This document shows, in pieces, positions 9,589 through 18,194 of a stretch of DNA of 64,000 nt; position 1 is the first letter of the stretch; the number at the start of each line of letters is the position of its first letter. The stretch is from Arenibacter sp. P308M17. GTDB taxonomy: Bacteria; Bacteroidota; Bacteroidia; Flavobacteriales; Flavobacteriaceae. A model generated the notes under the pieces. That model was not told where the DNA came from. It saw only the letters and a list, made by a program, of their open reading frames with translations, and made no database searches. The stretch is from contig NZ_QVON01000001.1 of assembly GCF_003426735.1 (NCBI RefSeq), positions 372,001 to 436,000 on the forward strand. Reading direction: 5' to 3'. A program made the position numbers and the translations under genes.

Positions 9589-9596
9589 TACCTTTG
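9589..9596 (+). promoter_or_regulatory. Candidate -7 promoter element of the FG-GAP gene
   Basis: TACCTTTG exactly matches the Bacteroidota -7 consensus TAnnTTTG. It lies just after the terminator and 91 bases before the chosen ATG at 9688. A clear -33 TTTG is missing; a T-run sits about 16-19 bases upstream. Confidence 0.45.
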
Positions 9597-9687
9597 TTGA
9601 AAAATGGTCCGGATACCATGGGTTAACAAAAGAACCTGGACAATGCCCGGGCCAAAAAATTACCAAAACATTAATTCCTTTCCCGTT

Positions 9688-12600
9688 ATGAACAGATTGA
9701 TCTTCATAATTCCAGCAATTTTGCTCTATGGCTATCCCACATATTGTAGTGCCCAAGGAGCTGGGACTAAACAGAAAGCCGATCTGCTGTTTACTCTATT
9801 GGACCCTACTGAAACCAATATAAATTTCACCAACCAACTTTCCCAAAGCAAGCAAGATAATATATTTGTTTACAAGGGCTTTTATAAGGGAGGTGGAGTG
9901 GCTATAGGGGATATTGATAATGACGGGCTTTTGGATATCTATTTTACCGGAAATCAGGTGGGTGATAAGCTATATCTGAACAAGGGAGATCTAAAATTCG
10001 AGGATATTACCAAGACAGCAGGGATTTTGGATAAAGGCGGATGGTCCACACATGTAAGCATGGTGGATATCAACAATGATGGATTGAAGGATATCTACGT
10101 TTGTAAAAGCCTTTACGATGGTAGAGAAGATCTGCGGAAGAATGAACTGTATATCAATAATGGGGATCTTACCTTTACCGAATCTGCCGAAAAGTACCAT
10201 TTGAACGATTCCAATAGAACTACCGAAGCCAATTTTTTCGATTTTGACAGGGATGGGGATTTTGATGTTTTTTTGATAAACCAACCAAAAAACTCATCAT
10301 TCCTGGCACCTTTGAACGATGAAAAAAAGATAGGTCCCGCCCAGAATTATAGATTGATGGAGAATATTGACAATCATTTTTTTGAAATGCCCAATAATGG
10401 AGGGGTCAGTAATTTTGGCTACGGATTGAGTTCCAGTATAGCCGATTTTAATAATGATGGATGGCAGGATATTTATGTGGCGAACGACTATTTGGGCCCC
10501 GATTTTTTCTACATCAACAACGGCGATGGGACCTTCACCAATAAAATTTACGAAAATATTAAACATACTTCCTACTTCAGTATGGGTACCGATATGGGAG
10601 ATATCAACAATGACGGCTGGCTGGATTTTGTGGTGCTGGACATGGTTGCGGAGGACAATTACCGATTGAAGAGCAATATGAGTTCCATGAATCCCGCCGA
10701 GTTTTGGAACAATGTAAGTAGGGGCGGACATTATCAATATATGTTCAATACCCTTCAGCTGAACAATGGGGTGGATGCCCAGGGAAATATGCTTTTTAGT
10801 GAAATTGCGCAAATGGCGGGCATCTCCAGTACGGATTGGAGTTGGTCCCCGCTATTGGCCGATTTTGATAATGACGGACTGTTGGATCTGTTTGTAACCA
10901 ATGGAATACGCCATGAAATAGGGAACACGGATGCCTTGAAAAAATTGGACGAATATATTGGTGAGATCGATAAAAAATACAATACGGAGGGCAACAAAAA
11001 TTTTGATGTATGGGAGTACGCCGATCTGGAAAAGATGTTGTCCTTTTTTCCTTCGGATAAGATTCAGAATTATATGTACCGGAATACCAATGGGCTAAAG
11101 TTTGATAAGGTTTCGGAAGAATGGGGCCTGGACCAAAAGACATTTTCAACAGGTGCCGCTTATGGGGATTTGGATAATGACGGGGATCTGGATTTGGTGG
11201 TCAACAATATTGACGAGCCTGCCTATGTTTATAAAAACAATATTTCTGAAACCCAGGATAATAATTATTTAAGGATAAAATTTAAAAAGGGCAAGGCAGG
11301 TCAAAGCTTTTTTGGAACAAAAGTTTCCCTGTTTCATGGTAAGGGAGTTCAAATCTCCCAATTGACCAATGCCCGCGGAATCAACTCCAGTAGTGAGGAT
11401 ATACTTCATTTTGGCTTGAATAAGATCAATAGTATAGATAGCCTGCAAATAGATTGGTTCAACGGCCAAACCTCGGTGTATAAAAACATTAAGTTAAATA
11501 GCACATTGGAATATGATTTTCTGGTGGCCAAAAAATCGGAAAAAACGCCCTTGGTAAAAAGGGCTTTGAGATTTGAAGATATTTCCGGGACGGCCAATAT
11601 TGATTATGTCCATAAGGAAAATAAGTTCGATGATTTTGAACGTGAGGTTTTGTTGCCCCACCGCATGTCTACCTTGGGCTCTGGAATTGCCGTTGCCGAT
11701 ATTGATGGCAATGGTTTGGAGGATTTCTATATCGGCGGTCCCAATGAAGCATTGGGCAAGCTTTATACCCAACAGGCCGATGGATCGTTCAAGGAAAACC
11801 CATTAAAGCTCATCCCCGATCTAAACCGAGAGGATATGGGATCCGTTTTTTTTGATGCCGATAATGATGGGGATCAGGATTTGTACGTGGTTTCTGGAGG
11901 AAATGAATTTGAATCGGGTTCGGAGAACTACCAGGATAGGCTGTATCTAAATGATGGCAAAGGTAGTTTCCAGCTATCCATAGATGTTCTGCCTATGATC
12001 AACGCCAGTGGATCTAGGGTAAAGGCAGCGGATTATGACAATGATGGGGATTTGGATCTGTTCGTAGGGGGAAGGCAGGTTCCGGGATATTATCCGGAAC
12101 CGGCGGATAGTTATTTGCTAAAAAATCAGCTCATGGAAACCGGAACCTTGGGTTTTGTAAAAACGAATACCAAGGTATTGGATAAGTTGGGGATGGTGAC
12201 AGATGCGGTTTGGACGGACATTGATAGGGACGGGGATTTGGATCTGTTGGTTACAGGGATGTGGATGCCCATTACCGTTTTGGAAAATGAAAATGGTGAA
12301 TTCAGGAATAGCACGGAAAAATTCAATTTGCAGAATACCACAGGATGGTGGTTCAGTATTTCGAACGATGATTTGGACGGGGATGGGGATGAAGATTATG
12401 TGTTGGGAAATCTTGGCTTGAACTATAAGTACAAGGCTAAATTAAATGAACCTTTTTCTGTCCATTACGGGGATTTTGATGAAAATGGCAAAAATGATAT
12501 AGTACTGAGCTATTATAATTACGGAACGCAGTATCCCCTTAGGGGCAGGTCGTGTTCTTCCCAACAAATACCGGAAATAAAAAAGAAATTTGCCACCTAT

Positions 12601-13050
12601 AATGAATTTGCATCCTCTACCCTGCAGGATGTATATGGGGATTCCAATCTGGATAATGCCCTGCATTATGAGGCCAAGACTTTTGCCAGTATAAGTATGG
12701 AGAATTTGGGGAACGGTAATTTTGAAATTAGGCCATTGCCGGATTTGGCGCAAGTTTCCAATATCAATAGTTCCGTAATATATGACTTTGACGGGGACGG
12801 GATAAAGGATATCGTTATCGCGGGCAACCTTTACGGTTCGGAAATAGAGACTACCAGGAACGACGCCAGTCTTGGGTTGTTTTTAAAGGGACAGGGCCGG
12901 TTTAATTTTGAACCAATACCTATGGGAGAATCGGGTTTAAATCTTTCCCAAGATGTAAAGGAGCTGAAACTTATTGGTTATGGAAACCATAAGGCACTGG
13001 TAGTAGGGGTAAATAATGGCCGGGCAAAATTTATTAAAGTAATAAAATAG
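9688..13050 (+). CDS. FG-GAP/VCBS-repeat surface protein with ASPIC/UnbV (CRTAC1-like) domain
   Basis: The ATG at 9688 begins a clean signal peptide ('MNRLIFIIPAILLYGYPTYC', then 'SAQG'). The frame is open back to 9604, but that leader is not signal-like. About 1120 residues with some fourteen calcium-binding-type repeats of the form DxDxDGxxD (for example 'GDIDNDGLLDIYF', 'ADFNNDGWQDIYV', 'TDIDRDGDLDLLV'). These form two propeller-like blocks. Between them is an ASPIC/UnbV segment ('GTKVSLFHGKGVQ...LHFGL..I.S.QIDW'). Such proteins often accompany SusC/SusD in marine Bacteroidota and are thought to be surface glycan-binding or scaffold proteins. No catalytic motif is seen. Confidence 0.85.
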   Translation: MNRLIFIIPAILLYGYPTYCSAQGAGTKQKADLLFTLLDPTETNINFTNQLSQSKQDNIFVYKGFYKGGGVAIGDIDNDGLLDIYFTGNQVGDKLYLNKGDLKFEDITKTAGILDKGGWSTHVSMVDINNDGLKDIYVCKSLYDGREDLRKNELYINNGDLTFTESAEKYHLNDSNRTTEANFFDFDRDGDFDVFLINQPKNSSFLAPLNDEKKIGPAQNYRLMENIDNHFFEMPNNGGVSNFGYGLSSSIADFNNDGWQDIYVANDYLGPDFFYINNGDGTFTNKIYENIKHTSYFSMGTDMGDINNDGWLDFVVLDMVAEDNYRLKSNMSSMNPAEFWNNVSRGGHYQYMFNTLQLNNGVDAQGNMLFSEIAQMAGISSTDWSWSPLLADFDNDGLLDLFVTNGIRHEIGNTDALKKLDEYIGEIDKKYNTEGNKNFDVWEYADLEKMLSFFPSDKIQNYMYRNTNGLKFDKVSEEWGLDQKTFSTGAAYGDLDNDGDLDLVVNNIDEPAYVYKNNISETQDNNYLRIKFKKGKAGQSFFGTKVSLFHGKGVQISQLTNARGINSSSEDILHFGLNKINSIDSLQIDWFNGQTSVYKNIKLNSTLEYDFLVAKKSEKTPLVKRALRFEDISGTANIDYVHKENKFDDFEREVLLPHRMSTLGSGIAVADIDGNGLEDFYIGGPNEALGKLYTQQADGSFKENPLKLIPDLNREDMGSVFFDADNDGDQDLYVVSGGNEFESGSENYQDRLYLNDGKGSFQLSIDVLPMINASGSRVKAADYDNDGDLDLFVGGRQVPGYYPEPADSYLLKNQLMETGTLGFVKTNTKVLDKLGMVTDAVWTDIDRDGDLDLLVTGMWMPITVLENENGEFRNSTEKFNLQNTTGWWFSISNDDLDGDGDEDYVLGNLGLNYKYKAKLNEPFSVHYGDFDENGKNDIVLSYYNYGTQYPLRGRSCSSQQIPEIKKKFATYNEFASSTLQDVYGDSNLDNALHYEAKTFASISMENLGNGNFEIRPLPDLAQVSNINSSVIYDFDGDGIKDIVIAGNLYGSEIETTRNDASLGLFLKGQGRFNFEPIPMGESGLNLSQDVKELKLIGYGNHKALVVGVNNGRAKFIKVIK

Positions 13051-13195
13051 GAACGCAAATGCCCCAGACCTTTCCAAGCCCTATCGATAAGTTCGGGGAG
13101 TAATGCAGTAGAAGTTATGATTTGAAGGGGATTTGGAGAAAAATATGGTGTTTTTATGGTATTAATGATTATTGGGGCCTATTTGATTAGGTGTA

Positions 13196-13250
13196 GGTTG
13201 TCCCAATCTTCATTAAAGGACTATTATTACCACTATGTTCTATATACTTG
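13196..13250 (+). promoter_or_regulatory. Shared promoter-like module, copy 2 (upstream of the GH36-like gene)
   Basis: TTGTCCCAATCTTCATT followed by AAAGGAC, then 21 bases, then TATACTTG. This repeats the arrangement at 636-691 with the same spacing. The ATG of the GH36-like gene is 130 bases downstream. The rest of the 13051-13379 gap shows no coding frame or terminator that I can support. Confidence 0.5.
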
Positions 13251-13379
13251 TTTTGGATAAAAATAATGAACGGAACAAATAGATTTTAGGAAGTGAAAAA
13301 GTGTAGGGCAATTTTAATCTCAGGTTTTTTTATTATGCCATTCACCCTTATAGAATAAATACCAATTAAATAATTATCA

Positions 13380-15452
13380 ATGAAGTCCATTTTAAAGCTT
13401 TGTCTTGCTCTGATCTTATTTATAGCGGTAAGTTGTACAACAAAAAATGAATTTGTCATAGCCAACGAATCTGTAGCAAGGGTCGTCAAAATTAGTAATG
13501 ATGGCCATCTATTTACCTCGGAGATCCTTAATAAAATAAGTGGTAAAAAGTTAATTCCGAGGGATAAAGAAGAGTTCAGGTTGAGGATTTCCCCCGGCAC
13601 GCACATTGAGGGATTGGACGTAGTGTTGAGTTCGGAGGATTTTAAATTTATAAAGGTGCTTCAGGAAGACAGTACCTCCCTTGGTTTCCTTTTGGAAAAT
13701 AGGGAGCATCAATTGGAAGTTGAGGTGCATTATGAATTGGAAAAGGACGATTTTTACATTCATAAATATTTGAATATAAAATCGGCCAAACCGGTAACCT
13801 TGGAACGGATAGATATGGAATCTTTATCGTTGGGGGATCTTTATCAACCCTACCGGATAAAACAAATTACCGCTCAAGGGGTGGCCCAATGGAGACCCGG
13901 TCTTGGCCAACCCTTGTATGGATCCGAATCCGCCACTTTTTTTGGCACCGAGTTTCCTGCAGCGGACAATTATGTTGAAAACAAAAAGGGCTATTGTGGT
14001 TATTTGTGGGGAAGGGAAATTAAGCCGGATGAGGTTTACACTTCCCACAAGGCGGTAATTGGAGTAGGCGATAATCCGGAGTATATTCAAGATACATTTT
14101 TTAATTATATAGACAGGATTCGGATTAGGCCACTTAGGTTACAGATTCAATATAACAGTTGGTTCGATTTTTATAATGGAGTGGATAAGGAAAAATTTAA
14201 CCAAAGCGTGTCCAAAGTGCATCAGGAATTGGTAAGCGAAAGGAATGTGGACCCCTTGAGTACCTATGTGATCGATGACGGTTGGCAAGACGTAAACGCA
14301 GATTGGTCCCAAAAGGCATGGCAAGTAAACTCAAAGTTCGATGCCAATTTTTCTTCGAGTATCAAGAGTGTAGAATTGGCCGGTTCAAAACTCGGATTGT
14401 GGATGAGTCCGGGCTGTCTTTTTGGGGCCCAAACGGTAGTACAGAATTACAAGGAGCAAGGGTTTGAAACCTTGGGAAAATGGATGTCCATGGCCGGACC
14501 AAAGTATATGCGATTGTTGGAGGATAGGATTCTTGAACTCACCAAAAGCGGGGTAAACTATTTTAAGTTGGATGGGGTGTTCGGCCACCTAAATACAAGA
14601 GAATTTGAGCTCAATGGAAATAAATATGGTATGCCGTATATGCCGCAGTTGGGAACGGAGGGTTTATCGGCATCGGACCCACTACTGAACAGCTCCAAAT
14701 ATGATGAATTAAAAACCTATTATTTAGTAGCTGGAACCGAAAGGTTAATGGAACTGTTTAAAAATCAACACCAATTGGATCCCAATGTCTATGTCGTAAT
14801 TTCCAACGGAGCCTATCTAAGCCCCTGGTGGTTAATGTACATTGATGCCGTGTGGATGATCAATGCAGGGGATGCGGCAGAAGGAAGTAATAGAACGCAA
14901 GAGTTGGTCTATAGGGATGGGGTCTATTATGATACCTGGCAAGTAGAGCATACACAATTCCCCATTAACTCCGTTTTCAACCATGAACCAAAAAAGGTAA
15001 AAACAGGGGAGAGTAGTGAGGAGTTTTCAGAATACCTATGGATGAATCTTTCCAGGGGTACCGGATTTATAGAACTTTACATAAAAACACAGAAACTTTC
15101 CGAAAGTGATTGGGATGTTTTGGCCAAAGGGCTAAAGTGGGCAAAGAAGGTCTTTCCTTATTTTAAACGGGCCAAAATGCACGGGGGCAATCCAAAACAA
15201 TCCGAAGTATACGGTTATACGGGCTGGAATGAAGATGGAGGGTATATTTCGTTCCACAATCCTTCGGACCAGCCTACAAGTTATACCATTACATTGGATA
15301 GAAAATTAGGATTGATTTTAGGTAAAGACCTTTATAAAGTGTCATCTCCTTTGGAAAATGCCGAAGAATTTAAAAGTAGGGTATATGCCTACGGGAGCGA
15401 ATTAACAATAAACTTAAACCCGGGAGAGGTAAAGGTTTTAAATTTCCATTGA
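13380..15452 (+). CDS. GH36-like alpha-galactosidase-type lipoprotein
   Basis: 690 residues with a lipoprotein signal ending 'LFIAVSC'. An N-terminal beta-sandwich (to about 250) precedes a TIM barrel opening with 'YNSWFDFYNG'. Clan GH-D motifs follow: 'YVIDDGWQ', 'KLGLWMSPG' and 'YFKLDGVFG'. The last puts an Asp near residue 398 where GH36/GH27 enzymes carry the nucleophile. Asp near 498 in 'NAGDAAEG' is a candidate acid/base. A C-terminal beta domain ends at 690. GH36 enzymes remove alpha-galactosides (or alpha-N-acetylgalactosaminides); the exact sugar here is not shown. Together with the next gene (48 bases downstream) it probably forms a two-gene transcript ending at the 17981 terminator. 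Confidence 0.8.
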   Translation: MKSILKLCLALILFIAVSCTTKNEFVIANESVARVVKISNDGHLFTSEILNKISGKKLIPRDKEEFRLRISPGTHIEGLDVVLSSEDFKFIKVLQEDSTSLGFLLENREHQLEVEVHYELEKDDFYIHKYLNIKSAKPVTLERIDMESLSLGDLYQPYRIKQITAQGVAQWRPGLGQPLYGSESATFFGTEFPAADNYVENKKGYCGYLWGREIKPDEVYTSHKAVIGVGDNPEYIQDTFFNYIDRIRIRPLRLQIQYNSWFDFYNGVDKEKFNQSVSKVHQELVSERNVDPLSTYVIDDGWQDVNADWSQKAWQVNSKFDANFSSSIKSVELAGSKLGLWMSPGCLFGAQTVVQNYKEQGFETLGKWMSMAGPKYMRLLEDRILELTKSGVNYFKLDGVFGHLNTREFELNGNKYGMPYMPQLGTEGLSASDPLLNSSKYDELKTYYLVAGTERLMELFKNQHQLDPNVYVVISNGAYLSPWWLMYIDAVWMINAGDAAEGSNRTQELVYRDGVYYDTWQVEHTQFPINSVFNHEPKKVKTGESSEEFSEYLWMNLSRGTGFIELYIKTQKLSESDWDVLAKGLKWAKKVFPYFKRAKMHGGNPKQSEVYGYTGWNEDGGYISFHNPSDQPTSYTITLDRKLGLILGKDLYKVSSPLENAEEFKSRVYAYGSELTINLNPGEVKVLNFH

Positions 15453-15500
15453 ATTAAAATTACATAAAACCATTTAAAAACTGTCCATAAATATATTGAA

Positions 15501-17933
15501 ATGAAAACCTTGAAAATTACTGTAATTTTGCTTTTAGTTGCAATTACGTCCTGTAACCGTAATGCAGATGTTATTTTTCCTGCCGGAAAGCTAAATATTG
15601 GATTAAACAAATCCGGTAAAATCACCGGCCTGGCCGATGCGGATATGAATACCGAATATGTGCATACAAGCAGTGACCCTAAATCCATTTTGGCCATTAA
15701 GATAGATGGGGAATTGGAATATCCGGCATCTTTTGAAAAGAGGGAAGGGGAGGGGACCATTTTATTAAGCTATCCAAAAAATGGGGTAGAGGCAACGGTT
15801 CAAGTCGTAAAAAAAGACCGGTACACCACTTTTGAGCTAACGTCCATTACCAAGGAAAATGATATTGAACTGGTGTTGTGGGGACCTTTTGAGACAAACA
15901 TTAGCGAGACTATTGGGGAAACCGTGGGGGTGGTCCGCAACAAGGATTTCTCCATAGGGATTCAGGCCTTGAACAAAAGAACCTTGGGAGGATATCCCAC
16001 CAATGAGGACGATTCCACTCCTTCCTACGATATTTTTGGAACTACCAGTTTGGTAGATATCTCGGATTCTTTGAATATTCTTTATAGAGGCCATACCGCT
16101 TTGCCAAGGGACTATGGCAGTTCCGTACAGGCTTATACACGAAACAGGGCCAAGGAAAGGGTCGTCGCCTCTATGGGGCACGAACATTATATGGCACCTG
16201 CGTACGGGGATGAAGGAATTATAGGTTCCAAGATTGCCCTGTTCGGTTGTGCGCCGGAAGAAGTTTTGAATACTATAGAGGCAATAGAGCTGGATGAAGG
16301 ATTGCCACATCCTACCATAGATGGGGTATGGAGCAAAAGGGCGGTATCGGCAACATCCGCTTATTTGATTCAGGATTTTGGAACCGCTACTATTGATGAG
16401 GCCATAGCCTTGACCAAAAAGGCAGGCCTACAGTATTTGTATCATTCGGGTCCCTTTTTGAACTGGGGTCATTTTGACTTGCAAAAGGAGGCTTTCCCTG
16501 AAAACTGGGATAGTATGAAAGAATGTGTAGATAAGGCCAAGCAGCAGGGTATTAAATTGGGGGCCCACACCCTTTCAAATTTTATAACCCCCAATGACCC
16601 CTATGTAAGCCCGATTCCTGATGAAAGATTGGCAAAAGTGGGCTCCAGTGTGCTTGTAAACGATATAGATGGCGAGGAAAGGAATATCGAAATAAAAGAC
16701 CCTACCTTTTTTAATCAAATGGGGAACAACAGCCTTCATACCGTGGTCATTGGAGAGGAACTGATCAGGTACGAAAGTGTCTCGGAAACCGCGCCATGGG
16801 TTTTGTTAAATTGTCAGCGAGGTTCATTTGGTACCCAAGCAAGTGCTCATAAAAAGGAGGATAAAATATCGAAATTGGCAGACCATGGCTACAAAACGTT
16901 TTTGACCAATACGGAACTAGGTATTGAAATGTCCAAAAAATTGGCGGAACTGTACAACAAGACCGGATTGAAACAAATATCCTTTGATGGTCTGGAAGGG
17001 AACTATTCCACAGGGATGGGGGCCTATGGAGAACTATTGTTTGTAGATGCCTGGTACAATAATCTGCAACCGGAGGTAAAGAACGATTACATAATGGATG
17101 CCAGTAGGCCGGGCCATTATTTTTGGCATATGTTCACCCGGATGAACTGGGGGGAACCATGGTATGCCGGTTTTAGGGAAAGTCAGACCTCTTACAGACT
17201 TCTGAACCAGGATTATTTCAGGAGAAATTTTATTCCCTGTATGCTGGGATGGTTTAGTATGCGCGATAATACCAGTTTGGAAGATATAGAATGGATGTTG
17301 GCCAGAAGCGCAGCTTTTGATGCGGGTTATGCCTTGGTCACCTCTGTGGATCTAGTGAATAAAAATGGATTTGGAGATGAAATATTGGAGAAAATAAAAC
17401 AATGGGAAGAAGCGAGACTGGGGGGGGCATTTACCGATGAACAAAAGAAGAGGATGGAAAATATCAATGATGAATTTTCATTGGAAAGAATATCGCAAAC
17501 CAGTTGGGGTTTAACCCCTTACTCCGTTCAGCGCTTTGAGCATGAATTAAAGATACGTCAGCCTGGAGAGCCCGTATGGTCGGTTTTCGATTATAATAAT
17601 ATTTTTTCTTCCCAGCCATTGCAATTTATTTTGACCACCAAGAATACTTCTGTTTCAGGGATATCGATCGAGATCAATGATTTTAAAAAGATAGAGTTGG
17701 ACATATCAATTCAACAAGGGGAGAATCTTAAGTATAACGGGGGTACGGAAGCAGTACTCTATGATAAATCCTGGAACAGGATTAAAAGCATCCCGGTAGA
17801 CCCCGAAAAATTTATGGTAAGCACCGGCGATCATAAAATTAAGGTAGACTGCACTTTTTCGGCCAAGGAAGAGGCCAGCCTTAAACTTGAAATGAAAACT
17901 GCAGGGAAGCAGGAGAAGGTTGGAGTGGAATAA
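15501..17933 (+). CDS. Large lipoprotein with glycosidase-like barrel, family not recognised
   Basis: 810 residues with a lipoprotein signal 'LLLVAITSC'. I do not recognise a named family. The first ~260 residues are beta-rich. The middle has strand-helix alternation like a TIM barrel: 'LQYLYHSGPFLNWGHF', 'QQGIKLGAHTLSNF', then 'LKQISFDGLEG', whose Asp sits where clan GH-D/GH31 nucleophiles sit. Trp-rich segments ('WHMFTRMNWGEPWYAGFRE', 'CMLGWFSMRDN') look like a sugar-binding cleft. A beta domain closes the protein. A retaining glycoside hydrolase acting after the GH36-like enzyme is a reasonable inference; a non-enzymatic binding protein cannot be excluded. Confidence 0.6.
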   Translation: MKTLKITVILLLVAITSCNRNADVIFPAGKLNIGLNKSGKITGLADADMNTEYVHTSSDPKSILAIKIDGELEYPASFEKREGEGTILLSYPKNGVEATVQVVKKDRYTTFELTSITKENDIELVLWGPFETNISETIGETVGVVRNKDFSIGIQALNKRTLGGYPTNEDDSTPSYDIFGTTSLVDISDSLNILYRGHTALPRDYGSSVQAYTRNRAKERVVASMGHEHYMAPAYGDEGIIGSKIALFGCAPEEVLNTIEAIELDEGLPHPTIDGVWSKRAVSATSAYLIQDFGTATIDEAIALTKKAGLQYLYHSGPFLNWGHFDLQKEAFPENWDSMKECVDKAKQQGIKLGAHTLSNFITPNDPYVSPIPDERLAKVGSSVLVNDIDGEERNIEIKDPTFFNQMGNNSLHTVVIGEELIRYESVSETAPWVLLNCQRGSFGTQASAHKKEDKISKLADHGYKTFLTNTELGIEMSKKLAELYNKTGLKQISFDGLEGNYSTGMGAYGELLFVDAWYNNLQPEVKNDYIMDASRPGHYFWHMFTRMNWGEPWYAGFRESQTSYRLLNQDYFRRNFIPCMLGWFSMRDNTSLEDIEWMLARSAAFDAGYALVTSVDLVNKNGFGDEILEKIKQWEEARLGGAFTDEQKKRMENINDEFSLERISQTSWGLTPYSVQRFEHELKIRQPGEPVWSVFDYNNIFSSQPLQFILTTKNTSVSGISIEINDFKKIELDISIQQGENLKYNGGTEAVLYDKSWNRIKSIPVDPEKFMVSTGDHKIKVDCTFSAKEEASLKLEMKTAGKQEKVGVE

Positions 17934-17980
17934 AAGTTTTTTATAACAACAAGAGTTTCAATATATAAATTTTAAGGGTA

Positions 17981-18015
17981 AAAGGGCCGCACTTTTCAGA
18001 ATGCGGCCCTTTTTC
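17981..18015 (+). terminator. Intrinsic terminator
   Basis: Perfect 11-bp stem AAAGGGCCGCA / TGCGGCCCTTT followed by more T residues, 48 bases after the barrel lipoprotein gene. It closes the secreted-enzyme transcript. Confidence 0.85.
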
Positions 18016-18194
18016 GTGGCCTGTTTTTTATAATTTATCATATTCACTTTGTCTAGATTGTAAATTCCCTAAAAAATGAAGTTTTTATTTCGGAAAAGTT
18101 TACGATATTGATGTCTTCAAATTGAAAATGAGCCTAAAGGGCATAAAAAATATCGATATAAGTCTTTTTTATTTCGCAAAAACCAAAATTACCA

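Noticed and set aside
9604-9687. N-terminal extension of the FG-GAP protein from 9604
   Set aside because: The 28 extra residues are polar and Pro/Trp-rich without signal character, while the ATG at 9688 begins a normal signal peptide.
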